From contig NC_052017.1 of the NCBI RefSeq assembly GCF_015832195.1, positions 107,606,929-107,670,928 on the forward strand: a stretch of 64,000 nucleotides of DNA. The letters run 5' to 3'. Shown here piece by piece: positions 46,401 to 58,956 of the stretch (its first letter is position 1; each line of letters opens with the position of its first letter). The position numbers and the translations under genes are program-made. This DNA is from Motacilla alba alba. Lineage: Eukaryota > Chordata > Aves > Passeriformes > Motacillidae. The notes below the pieces were generated by a model, which worked only from the letters and a program-made list of their open reading frames with translations, was not told where the DNA came from and searched no databases.

Positions 46401-47872
46401 TTACAAACACATTAAAAGAGCTTTAAAGGAATGCTAAATAATTTTAAGAACTTGGAGTATAATACTGTGCATCCTACAAGTTTGCAGATCTGTGATTCAT
46501 AGGATCTACCATATTTTAACACAGTTACATGTAGATGAGAAGGAAGAACCTTACAGTTGGTTCACATGCACACCTTTTCACAAATGTAGCCTAAATTAGA
46601 GCCTGTATAGTTTTAGAGATCAAAGTTAAAGTGTGTGAACAAAATTGCATGAGAATGTCACTCATTTCAAGCCCATATATTGCACAAAAGCCAATTATCA
46701 CCACATTTTTTGTAAGACACTGAAGGTCTTCCAGACTTTGTCAAAGAGGGCTACAGAAGGTAGTTTGTCCCCTAATAGCATCGGCAAAGATTCACTTTAG
46801 GCTTGGAACTTTACTTCTGAATGTACTTTCTGTCACCAACTATTTTATGCGCTCACCAAAGGAAATCAGTCAAGACTGTCAGCAGCATTGATCCCACTTC
46901 TCTCTGCCAGATGTTATTCTTGTCCATCTGCTCACACTTGCTTTGCACAACATGAAAAAGAACTGGAGGCTGTGAAGTGACACTGCAATTAACCTTGTAA
47001 ATGATTTCCCCCTTTGCAAATGAAACCAGCAATTGGGTCCATAACTTACACAATTAAGAGCAATGTATCTTAGTCTTTTTCTGTAATCCTCCATTTAATA
47101 TTTGATCATTGATTTAATGTTTAATATCATGGAATCATTGTTCTGGTTCCCTAATTTCTTGAATGCCCTTGATTTTAAAGATAGCAAGATAGGAGTTTGA
47201 TCTTACAAAAACTTACTCGTGCAAGTACCTTGATGAAGGCCAAGGTGATTAATTACACGAGTAAAGGTTTGTGAGGGTAAATGCTTCAGATACCTCATGT
47301 CTATCTTAGTAGCTGCCTTTAATTTTGGGTTTTTTTGGAAGGGGTTTGTTTAAAATTAATTGACTGTTTAGAGGGGTCCATAGGTACTAAATGTAAGCAT
47401 TTTCAAAACCTGGATTTCTGTTCACCATGACTTAAATTTTTTTGTTTCTTAAAACAGTTATTAACAATCTCTTTTAACCATGGAAAATTATCTGTCAATA
47501 TAGTTTGCCATCATGTGAATGAGAACATGCATAAAAAGTTTGCATAAGTATATTTGATATATAGTAAAGTGAAAAATTTGGAACAGTGTACAATTTAGAC
47601 AGATTTTGCTAATCTACCTAGATATTCGAATACCTTAGTACTTAAGTGTGTTTCTGCTATTCCAAGCTTCTGATTCTGATATGGAACAACTTTCAGTATG
47701 TTGCAATTTTTTGAAGAAAACTCTATTCACTGGAAAGTACATGAAATAAATGACCAGAGGCTTGTTACAATGGATGATTTAGATGACTAGTTCAGAAGCT
47801 GAAGTTAAGCTTCCAGAGATGAACATTCCATTAAATTATTATATAGTAAAAAAGATTAAATAGCTTTACTAT
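46401..47872. other. AT-rich non-coding DNA, no gene recognised
   Basis: Nothing recognisable between the CR1 fragments. Frames are short. Confidence 0.5.
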
Positions 47873-48063
47873 GGGAGGATTAGATAAGACATAGGAAAAA
47901 TTTCTTCATTGAAAGGGTGGTCAGACACTGGAATAGGCTATCCAGGGAAACGTTAAACATGTGGATATTACCTACAGAGTGATTTAGTGGTGAACATGGC
48001 AGTGCTGGGTTTACAGCTGAACTCAGTGATCTTAGAGATCTCCAACCTTACCAATTCTGTGAT
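47873..48063 (+). mobile_element. CR1 LINE 3' end fragment
   Basis: Text follows the CR1 3' region closely: GGAAAAATTTCTTCATTGAA, then GGAATAGGCTATCCAGGGAA, then GGCAGTGCTGGGTTTACAG, then GATCTCCAACCTTACCAATT and a final TCTGTGAT. This is the last roughly 190 bp of the element, including the end of the ORF2 frame and the terminal octamer. It is 5'-truncated, as most CR1 copies are, and diverged by many substitutions. Confidence 0.88.
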
Positions 48064-49444
48064 ATCACACATCTTTGCTGTTATTTCATTTCATACCCCA
48101 TAAATATTTTTTAATTCAGATGAAAACTTCTAGGTAACAATAATAGACAGTTGCATTATGTGATCAAACTGCCATCTCAGTCATGATCTGGAATCAAAAA
48201 TTGATGAAAGTGTTATGTACTGCAGCTGTAGCTACAGGACCCACCATTATTTTTTATAGTAAAATAATTCTGCGCACAGGGCAAGATGTATCATCAACCT
48301 GTGTTGCTACAGCTGAAATCAAAAATGCAAGAAACCACCATTTTGCTAAGTTTTCGTAGATGAGGCAGAAACAGCCAAGTTGCTTTAAGTAGCAGTTCCT
48401 TGGTTTGCTGGAAAAGAAAAATCATCTATGCCGTGTATGCTATAAGTTAGGAAATGTATGCTTTCTTCACAATATCTGGGGAAACTTCTTAAATTTTAAC
48501 ACCTAAAATAAGTTTCAGTGAATTGGCTTAGATTTTCCTCATAAATATAAAATTTTAAACAGAATAAATTTGTTAAGAGAAGTAGGACCTTCTATTAACA
48601 TACATAATTTGTTGTTGGCTGGTTATCTGTTTTCTAGCTTTTCTGGAACTTCTTTTAAATCAGCTGAGAACATTCATTATTTGTCAACTATATTAATAGC
48701 TATGTCTTTTCCTGTTGTGTATATAAACCTTCATCTTAAGAGCTCATTGAATTGGTATTTTTTGTTGTCATGTCACCTTCAAAGTTCTCAGTCATGAGGG
48801 TCTTTTATATGCTGCTACTGTTATAATGGAGGAGTGGAGAAATTCTTAAAATAGATTGAAATTAAGAATTCCAGATTGTTTAAATTCTAGTTTCTCTTCT
48901 TGGAGAAGAATAAACTTGGGGCAAAAGAAGCTGAATCTATCATGATTTTAAGTGTTACTAAATAAAACAGTTTTTTCTTTTCCCAATTATAAAAACTCAG
49001 CAATTCTTGTCATATTGTTTACAAATAATTGACAGATTTGATTGTGCTGTATGCTCATGCATACATGGGCCTATTCTTCTTACAGAACATTATCCTAGGA
49101 ATAGTCATAAAGTGAGGTACAGTGCACTCTGAACAAGCACATAATACTTTTTTGAGTGTCCTTTGTTAATGAAACTTTGAGAAATAAATTTTAACCGAGC
49201 ACACTGCTGTATTTTTTTTTCTTCATATCACCTTCAGAAGTCATCAACATTTTCTCATTGTGTATCTTTTTCAGTATTTGGAGAATGTGAGGTACGAAGA
49301 AGATGGATATTATTATCTTGCCATACTGTGACACAAGGGAAGTGACATTCAGGACAAGTGAAGCCAAAGCTTATCTACTGTTCATTAGTATTCAACATCA
49401 AGTAAACCAGTTCTCTAGAGAGTAAAAACACCTTCAAAATACAT
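48064..49444. other. AT-rich non-coding DNA, no gene recognised
   Basis: No exon or named repeat. Single-copy in appearance. Confidence 0.5.
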
Positions 49445-49604
49445 CCTCTCCTCTCCTCTCCTCTCCTCTCCTCTCCTCTCCTCTCCTCTCCTCTCCTCTC
49501 CTCTCCTCTCCTCTCCTCTCCTCTCCTCTCCTCTCCTCTCCTCTCCTCTCCTCTCCTCTCCTCTCCTCTCCTCTCCTCTCCTCTCCTCTCCTCTCCTCTC
49601 CTCT
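49445..49604. repeat. Perfect (CTCTC)n pentanucleotide array, 32 units
   Basis: 160 bp of pure CCTCT/GGAGA with no interruption. The + strand is all pyrimidine and the minus strand all purine. The apparent minus-strand frame of R-G-E-E-R repeats is an artefact. Perfect arrays of this length are normally length-polymorphic, and the copy number shown may reflect assembly. Confidence 0.97.
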
Positions 49605-52600
49605 TTGCTTTCTTCCTTTCCTAATTGTGGAGGTCCAGATTTACATTGCTGTTTAGTCAATAAAGCAGAACTTTTGTTCTATCAAACAGTGATCATCGTC
49701 ATGTTTTGCCTCATCAACAAATGAGAGAAAAAGCAATCTGTAAAATCTTCCACTGGTCACTGTCCCTTTTCCACTGCCCAGACTTATCTACCAAGCAACT
49801 TGTACTGACAAGTTGCTACTTTTTGCACAAGTTTGTTTATCTTTCTGTCTTTGTGCTGTCTATTTAATTAAAGGTCAGGATTTATGCCTATAATCTTCCT
49901 CTGAGATAATGGCTAAACTTAATAGGGTATCTTCTTTATAGCACTGACAGTCTTTCACTGGTGATTCCTCATGGTAGCTATTCTGTGTACCTCATCATTC
50001 TGCTGGATCTTTCAGTAGACACTGTCTTTAAAATCCCATTTGTACCATTTGGGTCAGGTCAGGAAGACTAATGGCTCTAATCTCGTTGGAATGATATTAT
50101 TAATCTTGAAGCAAGTGAGGAGCAAGATGCTTTCTCTTGGAAAAGACCTGAAGACTTCAGTTCTGCAGAGGGTAATCCCAGGTTTACTGCATGTGGCAGA
50201 ATGACTCAAAGATTAAGCTATCATTTTTTGTCATTTTAAACGTGTATTCTATTTTTGAATAAATTTCAGAAACCTATGATGAAGGATTAAAGTTTCTATT
50301 TCCACTTTTATACAGCTTGATTTAATTTTTCTTAATGTGTTTTTTGACAAATAAAGCAAAAGTAAATAGGGGTAGCTGTGAATCACAGCAGTATTCCTCT
50401 ACGCTGAGCTCTTTGCTTCTGGGCATAACAGGTGCATATTTGCTGATGTCTAGAAATTTGAGAAATTAAATTCACATTTAACACTCGATTCAGCAATACG
50501 GCATGTTTAAATTGCAGGAACTGTTTTTTCTAAAATTCATAAACAACAGTTGCAGTCATTGCCACTTCTGAACATTCAAACAGGATTTTTTAGAATCTAG
50601 ATTTGCAAAATGCTCTGTGTCTGTATCTGTTTTGTGTACCCATTTCAATGGATACTGATTTGGAGGTAAGCTTCACTGCTTTATGAACAAGAATGTTAGC
50701 AAAGAACAGGGAGGAATATCAGGCTTTTGTTTCCTCTCTGTTTGGGTCCCCATGCACATTCACCTGGAAAATGGATTGGCTCAGACTACTGTGCCTGGCC
50801 AAGGTGTTCCTATAAATTATACCTCCATATGAGAAATATTGATAAAATACCACAGTGCAACACCATTCCTAGAAAGGCTTCAAAATAGCCTTCTGCAAAG
50901 ACAGATAGGTTTGTAGCCACTAAGCCTTTCTCATTTCCAGATGTCTTTTGTTCTTCTATGCAGTTTCCTGCATAATGTAGTTCCTTGCTTTTAGTCCACA
51001 GAGTCCTGCCTTAAGTCCTGCATCAAGCTGGCACAGACTGAGTGCTTGTAACCCCAAACGGGTTTCAAAGCACCAGCTGGAGGATGGTGCACATGATGGA
51101 TACTTCTTAATACTCAAGACACGGACCCCAGCTCTTGCTTCAGTGCACTGGGTTGCTCTCAGCCATGTGAACTATTACAGCTTTGCTGGGATTTCCTTGG
51201 CTACAAACAGAAATAGATATCAGTAGCCATGCCACATAAATTAAGCAGAAGGAATTGAGGAAAATTCAGCATAACATATACTTTATGTTTACCTGTCCAC
51301 TAGATGGAATCGTGACATTTGGAGAAATCAGATGGAGATGGGGAACCAATTGTTTCCCTTCCTGGCTTGAACAGGTCCATCCTAAAATGTTACTAATATA
51401 TTTCCATCAGATCACTTAAAAAATAAACGGTTGCAGTGCGCAAAACATCTGTCGTCCTATTTAAGTCAAATAAATCTTAAACAAGCTTCACTGCAATAAA
51501 AAGAAAAAGATTAAAAAATATGTATACTTTAAGAAAAAAATACCTTTTAAAATTGTTATTATGCATTTCCATTTTTCACTTTTAAAATTTGAGCATTTGG
51601 TGATTTTTTTTGCACTTAACATTACTTGTATTCTCACCTGTATTACTCAAAAGCTTTTAAATGGCAGAAAATCTCTTTGTGAAAAAAGTGCTTTGTATAG
51701 CAATCTTTGCATAAATTGATATTTTTCAAGAAAATAAAAGCAATTTAAACTGAGAAACACCTTTTCTTCTTAGCTTTATGGTGGAGTGAAATCAGATTTG
51801 CAAAATAATTGTCAAAATGGAAAATTTTGAATTCTCAGTACCAAGAGTTTAGAAAAAAATGTTTTCTACGTATCAGTACAATAAAAAAAATTGCTCTAAA
51901 GCTGATCAAAGGGGTGGTAAACTTTTAACAACCCTTATGCCTAGATGACCTTCACATTACTATTAAGAAAAGGCAATTACCAAAAATAAAAATCAAGTTC
52001 AGCATCATTTCATGAGCTTAGAAAATATTTTCTGACTTCTCCTCCACCCTCACATATAGACCACTTTGATTTCACTTTCCAGGGATGGTGGCACTTCTGG
52101 GGTTTTCAGTGAAATCTCAGAAGGACAGACTAAATGCATTACACAAAACTCACTGAGAGACAGCTGGAGCACAAAGTTGCACATTGCATCAGAACACTGA
52201 AGACCACTCCATGTTTCCATTGATGGAATTTAGTTTTTCCTCGTTGTTGATGGGAAGATGTTCCTTCTTGCTTCCCACAAAGATCTTAAGAATTGAGGAA
52301 GCATCTTGAGGGGGTAAAATTCTCCCTAAATATCACTGCCCAGTCGTGGTTAGTATTTCACTTCCACTTAACGCTCTTCAAAACTTTCAATAGTTCTAGC
52401 CCTACACTGATGGAGTGTTAAGGGCATGAAAGGAATTCAGGTATCTGGGACTTTGCAAAAAAATTTCAGTGCTGCAAAGAGATGTATTCTTTCTTTAGGC
52501 TGCACCTGCATAAGGGAAGGACCTAGCTCACATTTCAATTCAGTAATGCTCATTCCAATAAGAAAGGGTGAGACCTGACCAACTGGAGATGTAAAGATAT

Positions 52601-55600
52601 ACATATTTAGGTCCTTAGTTTCTTACTCAGTTACAGAATCCCCCGTGGTCTTTGTCTATCTGCATGATTTAAAAACAATTAGTAGGTTTAATAACAGCAC
52701 ACTGTTTAGTAATGTTTCCTCCCTTTTAGTTAACCATATAAATAGGTTACATATCAGATACTAATTGATCAGAAACCCAATTTTATGTTTTGAAACCAGG
52801 TTAGATGTGGGCTAAACTGTGTAACATATGTTCCTTTTCTTTCTAGGCCCAGCTCAGTTTGAAGAAGTTAGATTTAAATTTGAAAAACAAAGCAATCTCT
52901 AATATTCCCCACTGTAATGTGAAACTAGTAAGGCACAGAAAATAAGAGCAAGCTGTTCCCTATTCTGGCCACCGCTGTTTTGTCAGAATTTAGAAAGACC
53001 CAAGGCAGAATTTTTGCTAACGATAAAAGAAACTTATTGCAAGTAAGGAAAAAAATTCCTCTTTCTATACTTATACTGCCAGAGAAGAAAAACAAACAAA
53101 CAAGCAAACAACTACTCCCTACAATCCATTTATATAGACAATATTTTTTGCAGGTAAATCCATAGGGAAATAAAACCAAGAACATCTAAGTTTAGCATTA
53201 TTTTAGCTAATAACATTTATTTGAGTGTAAAGTCATGGTTTAAAAATTAAGCAAGCATGCTTTCAGGGCTTTTCATTTCCAGATAACACCATATGGATAT
53301 CACTTGTCTAATGGAGACTCAAAACACCCCATGGACTCCATTGAATGTTTTCTTTCTTTCTGATATGAGACATGTTTATCCAGAAACAGAACCAGCTTGC
53401 TTCCCTATTGTTGCCTCTCCACAACCTGGAAGTATAGTAGGCAACTTTTTTCCTGGTTCAATCATTCTTTCTATGTCCTGTGTGGTTTGTTCTCTTTTGC
53501 TTAGTAAATTTACATATGGTTTGGAAATCACAAATTAGATCTGCTCCAGGCTCCTGGAATTTTTGAGTAATGTAAGAGCGAACAAAATTGCCTGCAGCTC
53601 TTCTTCCACTTGCTTGGTAATATCATTCTTCATTGTAAAGCCTCAGTGCTTATTAGGCTCTTGAGTGAATCCAGCCTTTGCAAAAATGGCCAAAAACATG
53701 TCGTCAAGCCATCAGGAAATTTGAGCTGCTGTGTGCAGAGGAATGATTAGAAGCTGCTAAAGTAAGAAGTGATATTATGTAGATCACTGAAATGTGGGCA
53801 TCTTCTTGATGAAAGTTCAAAGTCATACTGACACAATTTTGTAAAAGTAGTTGGGCTATTTCCTTCTTTCCTCACATATGCCTAATTTATTTTGCAGAAA
53901 TATGTGCATTCAGAGATTTTTTATCCAACCAGAAGAGAAACAGACAGACATGTGATTAGTAAAATGGAATTTTTATAACAAGTGTTCTGAAAATATAAAT
54001 TATATTGATATTTAAAGTGAACCTTTGTCTGATCTTGAAAAGACTTGCCACCTGAGTAAAATTTCAAGAGGTTTCAAATTCACCTCCAGTCCCAAAATTA
54101 TTAGAGGGATATGGTTTGTTTGGGAAAAATTATGAATCTTCTTACAAGGAAACAACACTTCCTTTCACAGAGGAAAATATCCTCTTAAAGGGAGCACCCC
54201 AACAAATGTGCCAATGTAGCAATAAGAAGCTCCAAAATGAGGTTCAGAATAACATTTTCAGCATAAGTGAAATTAGTCAAAAACATGCCTTTCAGAGATG
54301 TCACCTGAGTAGTCAATATAAGTAGGAAAGCTTTGTCAGAAAATAAAAGAAGAAACACAAATGAGTTTTAGCAAAAACTTTAAAAGTTTGTTTTTTGTTT
54401 TTTTTTTTTTTTACTTTTTAGGAGAAAGTTTTGTTTAGGTGCATGTTAAATTGTTCTCATTTGACAATCTAGATACCTGTAGAAAATGATGCAATTTTTT
54501 CAGGCAGTGTTTCATGCCCAAAGCTATGGTTTAAGCTTACCTATTTTTTTAATCTGCTCAGTGTTGTGACCATGGAAATCAATAGCCAAAGCTATAAATA
54601 TCACATGTTTTTTAAACAAATGGGTTTTGGTCTCTGTGTGACTATAAACAGGTATCAAATTTATTTTCAGGCAGTAGAGCACCCTCAAAATTTCTAAGTC
54701 TTCTAAGATCAATAACTTCTTTGGTTTTTTTACTCATTTGTGACCATTTATAGGCCATGATTCAACATCATATAAAATGCAGCAATCTCCTGTGTGTTCC
54801 AGGCAAACAAAATATGATTTTTATCAATTGTAGCATCTATTTGCTTCCTCCTTTTAATGAAATTTAGAGAAAGAAAGGCAGGCAGACTCCATTGTCCAAA
54901 CACGTCACTTCAGCTCTAAACAAGCAACCTGGCATTTTAAAATATAGATAGAAAATGGAAACTGAGCTCAATAGAAATTAGGGGAGAGAGAGAAAGGAGC
55001 ATGAAATTAAATCACTGGCTTACTGTGACCTACGAATATAGTTAAAAATAAGAGTCTTAATATGTATTTCCTGTGGGTACATGAAGTGCAATAATTATTA
55101 AGAGAGATTGTGATGACTCACACTAGATTGCAAAATGACAACTACAGAGGAAATGAGACCAAATCCCATGGTTCTTACACCCTTTTTACTCAGGTGAGTT
55201 GCCACTGGCAGAAAAGCAACCAGCATATGAAGGATCCATAGGAGTTAGGCTTCCAAATTGTTCTCTTCTTCCAATGCTAAGCTGCTCCCTGCAATATATA
55301 CTGAATTGTTTTGTCCTACAGTGCCTAAGTGACACATGCAGTGAAATTGAAACCCTTGAGCAATCTCTATATGCTGCTTAATTAGTCCATTGGTTTAATG
55401 TTTAAAATAAAAAGCCGAAACCTTTTAATGTTCTGGCTATTAGGCATTTACCGCTGATATTCAAGCTCCATACCCTTTTCTTCCTTTCATCTCTTATAAG
55501 CCTATTATTACACATTGACTCAAGAGTGATCAAAATCACAGGCACTGCAGTGGACTACCTTAATTTAACAACACTGCCCTCATTACATTCCATCTCCAAG

Positions 55601-55840
55601 AAAGAGAAGTATTTGTCTCTCCTGTACGTTTTCCTGTTGTATTGGGAAGCATAAAATCTCTGATTCATTTTGTTCATCCTCAAAAAGCAGCCTGCTCAGT
55701 TTTGATGCTGAATGACACTCACTAAGCAAACACCCTTCTAGAGAACTGCACAAACTTAGGTCATATAGGTAGGGCTGATAGCTCTTCGGAAATTTGGTGG
55801 AGATATTTATAAAGACATGGTGGTTGTACTGGGGTTATTA
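49605..55840. other. AT-rich non-coding DNA, no gene recognised
   Basis: About 6 kb without a supportable gene, RNA gene or repeat. It contains short A/T runs (for example T-rich near 54398-54412). All frames are short and unrelated to known proteins. Confidence 0.55.
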
Positions 55841-56475
55841 AAATTGCAGGGTGGGCTGAGCCTGGCTGGATGCCAGGGGCCCACCAGGCCACTCTATCAC
55901 TTCCCTCCTCAGCTGGACAGGGGGAAGAAAAGATAACAAAGAGCTCAATGGTTGACTTAAGAACAGGGATTGATTACTTGCCAATTACCATGATGGGCAA
56001 AACAGACCCATCTTGAAGAAATTATTTGAATTAAAAGCAGGGATAATGAGAAATAGCCCCAAATCTTAACTCCACCTTCCTTCCATGTCTTCCTCCTTCC
56101 TTAACTTAGCTTCATCCCTGATCTTCTCTCCACCTCCAGTAGTGCAGGGAGCTGGTTGACCATACAGTTTTTCCTGCTGCTACTTTCTCCAGCATGGGAT
56201 TCTTCCCAAAGGAGACAGTCCTCCATTAAATTCTACACTGTGAGTCTTTCCCACTGGGCTACAGTTCTTCACAACCTGCTCCAGTGTGTCTCTTCCACAG
56301 GCTTCAGCCCTTCAAGGGGAGGGTACTCCAGTGCATCCCCTTGGCAGGATCATAAGTCCTGCCCACAAACTTGATGCTCTGGGCTACTCTGTCCATGGTC
56401 CACAGGTCCTACCAGGAAGACTCCCTCAGGCATACGTCTCCTGTGGTGTGGTGTCCCGAAGAGGCTGCAGAGGGA
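55841..56475. mobile_element. Avian ERV LTR-related repeat, fragment
   Basis: Text such as GGGCTGAGCCTGGCTGGATG, CACTTCCCTCCTCAGCTGG and GGGCAAAACAGACCCATCTT, followed by serial CTCCAG...CCCACTGGGCT/ACAG modules and CCACAGGTCCTACCAGGA, matches a long LTR-class repeat common in bird genomes as I remember it. The repeating modules (about 40-60 bp, seen near 56190, 56250, 56280, 56325 and 56395) are typical of it. No TG/CA ends or target duplications were found, so it is a truncated copy. Orientation and family are not assigned. Confidence 0.6.
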
Positions 56476-56830
56476 CATAAATTCCTTGAAATTTTCAAAT
56501 CCCTTGACTTTCCATATTCGATATAGACAACTTACACAGTATACTTTCTAAGAATACCAGTTGTAGCAAGTGTTTGCACCAAATTGTATAGAATAGGCAA
56601 TTCAATTTTTTATAAAGAAAAGTCATTGCCATTAATACTGCAAAAAATCAGTGCTTGAATGGTTAACCTATGGCCCTCTGAGACAAGAATTTAGGGAAAT
56701 TAGTACACAATAAGTTTAAATTCTACTAGAATCCACACTTTGCTTGCAAATGTTCTTAAGTGTCTACAAGATGAAGACTGAAAAACAAAATCCTAGAGTT
56801 GATGTGCAAAAGAGGAAACACACAATCTGC

Positions 56831-56906
56831 AATTGAAGGTTGAAGGTTGAATATGAAAAGAATTGAAGGTTGAATATGAAAAGAATTGAAGGTTGAATAT
56901 GAAAAG
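56831..56906 (+). repeat. 23-bp tandem repeat, three copies
   Basis: AATTGAAGGTTGAATATGAAAAG repeats with a 23-bp period at 56861 and 56884. The first copy (from 56831) carries an extra 7 bp (AGGTTGA). The last two copies are identical. Confidence 0.9.
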
Positions 56907-58269
56907 ATAGCATAAGTCCACTGTGTTTGAAAATACTCCCAAACACATCTAAAGAAAATATAGAATGATTAAAATTAAGCTATAAGATTCGGCAGGATTT
57001 TTTTTATAGTAAATTTAAGCAAGTCTGAACAATTCTGCTTAGAGTTTATATCAATAAATTATACCATGAATTATTTTACCATGTAATGAGTTTCATGTAT
57101 TTGAAGTAAGTGAAGAAATTTAATGTGAATATTAGAAAGGTTAATGCCTTTTAATTTAAAGAAATTGAAAAATACAAGTAATGCGATCTAAATGAGATAT
57201 TCAACTGAAAGTTAAAATATATTAAGTAGGGTATCTCTCATAATTCAATTGTGAGCCTGGTACCAATATATTGGTATTTAAGCACTGTGTATTTTTAGTA
57301 ACTTTCTTCACATAATTACTGCCAAATTAACTGATGTATACAGGATCAACAACAAATGAATATTTCATAACTGATTACAAGCATAAAAGAATTTACTCCT
57401 GCAAGGTTGTTGTGATAGTGTTTTTAATGAATACTTGACATTATTAATACTGTAATTATTTATTTATTTCACATTGGAGTTGTATTTGGCAGCAATATAA
57501 AAATAGATGATCTCTGACTTGAGTACATTATATAAAATGACAATAGGGCAAAGTGGAAAAAGGATGAGAACAGATAAGTTTGTAAAGCTCTTTGGAAGTA
57601 TAACATGACTGTCTTTAGCTGACAGTCCAAAAATAACCATTAATCTTGAGAACAAAAGAGGAAAATATTTCTCTCCACCTGCACTGGGATTTGCCTCTTA
57701 TTTCTGACAGGAGAGCTGAAGGATTCTTTTTTTATCACAATCTTTTTTTTTCAATGTTGCAGGTGATTTATTTAGTGATTTAAATTACGCTATCAGTAGA
57801 CGGCTGCCTAAAATGAGCCTTAGACTCAGCTTCCCCTCTGCAGTTTTATCATCCCTCTTTTTTTGAGCTCTAGCCATGTTTCTGACCATAAGACAATTGA
57901 AAACATACTTTTAAAGAAACACTGAGTTTTTCAGGGACACTTGGTATTCTGACAGCTGTTATTTCAAGGATAATACCAAATATTAGGAAACTTATGATAA
58001 AAATCATGAGAGTTGACAATGCTGCCATCTAGCCTTAGAAACGTAATCAACAGGAGCAATCCGTTACAAAGTCATGAGTCTGTGACCCATTAACTTTCCA
58101 AACAGCAGGAATCTGAGGCTCCTTTCCCTGAAGTCTTAGCAGCTTCATCATGAGCAGTGATCATGAGCAAAGAGTCCTCTGATATCATTCTCAACAGCGA
58201 GACCATATGTGTTTTGAGCTAGTGACCTCATATAGTCAGAAGCACAGAGGCTGTGTACATGGGACATTG
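56907..58269. other. AT-rich non-coding DNA, no gene recognised
   Basis: Single-copy-looking sequence up to the solo LTR. Nothing recognisable. Confidence 0.5.
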
Positions 58270-58275
58270 CTCTAA
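58270..58275. repeat. Left target-site duplication of solo LTR (CTCTAA)
   Basis: Matches CTCTGA at 58951-58956 with one difference. A 6-bp duplication is characteristic of ERVK-like (class II) elements. Confidence 0.75.
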
Positions 58276-58388
58276 TGTGGTGTTTCACCCCCGGATTGGG
58301 ATGACCCCGAAAGATGGAAAAGTCCCTCCTCCAACCCGTGCCTTCGAAGAAAGACTCAGTAGTCTTCTGTTGTCTGTTCTCAAGGTTG

Positions 58389-58394
58389 TTTATT
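58389..58394 (-). promoter_or_regulatory. Solo LTR polyadenylation signal AATAAA
   Basis: TTTATT on the + strand, AATAAA in element sense, about 115 bp before the LTR end. Confidence 0.65.
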
Positions 58395-58488
58395 GTTGGT
58401 TATCTACAAGATTCTTCTCCCTGAACTGCTGTGGCCCGTTCAGCAGCTCAGACAAAGGCACTCTCTCCTCCCAGGAGGCTGGTGCTAT

Positions 58489-58496
58489 CTTTTATA
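58489..58496 (-). promoter_or_regulatory. Solo LTR TATA box
   Basis: TATAAAAG in element sense, upstream of the poly(A) signal by about 100 bp. Any residual promoter activity would point leftward in this window. Confidence 0.65.
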
Positions 58497-58950
58497 TCAT
58501 ATATTACGTACTATATGTTTATGCTTTTTCTCCAATACCTACTATCTATATTGAATGGTGACTTTCTACTCTAAACCAATCTGTGAGTGCCAACACCACC
58601 AAAGACATGGAGGTTAGGAAGGAGAAAGAAAGAGGACAGGGCACACCCAAGTCCCTCCATCTTAGAACTCCTGACCCCCATGTACAAAACCTGGACCCCT
58701 GCGTACAAGGCTTAAAACCCCCCTGTACAGCACTCAGAAATTCTACCCTTTACTTCGTGACTACTTCTACTATGCTATCTAAACTTTTGTGTGTGTGGCT
58801 TGTAATTCTTCATACAGAGTTAGTAACTTGCTCCACGGGCTAAGATCAAAACCCCCACGTGTGTCTTTGGCTGCATGCCAGGGTCTCAGAGCCCCCTGCC
58901 AGCGGCTCTGGCCATCCAGGACACCCAGAGGAGAATCCTGGGTTCCGACA

Positions 58951-58956
58951 CTCTGA
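58951..58956. repeat. Right target-site duplication of solo LTR (CTCTGA)
   Basis: One mismatch to CTCTAA on the left side, as expected after some post-insertion mutation. Confidence 0.75.

Larger units (their letters stand above)
58276..58950 (-). mobile_element. Solo LTR of an endogenous retrovirus (ERVK-like), 675 bp
   Basis: Read on the minus strand, it starts TGTCGGAACCCAGGATTC at 58950 and ends GGGGGTGAAACACCACA at 58276, with TG...CA ends. A TATAAAAG box lies at 58489-58496 and an AATAAA signal at 58389-58394, both on the minus strand, about 100 bp apart. This is the right order and spacing for U3, R and U5. Flanking 6-bp repeats differ at one base. No internal viral sequence is present, so it is the product of LTR-LTR recombination. 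The + strand frames of 86-102 codons across it are not viral genes. The ERVK assignment rests on the 6-bp duplication. Confidence 0.85.

Noticed and set aside
49445..49604. CRISPR array or satellite with spacers
   Set aside because: Pure pentanucleotide with no spacers, in a vertebrate context.
49415..49660. Arg/Gly/Glu-repeat protein on the minus strand
   Set aside because: Direct translation of the CTCTC microsatellite.
58253..58843. Two + strand frames (102 and 86 codons) as retroviral gene remnants
   Set aside because: They lie inside the solo LTR and antisense to it. LTRs do not encode gag, pol or env.
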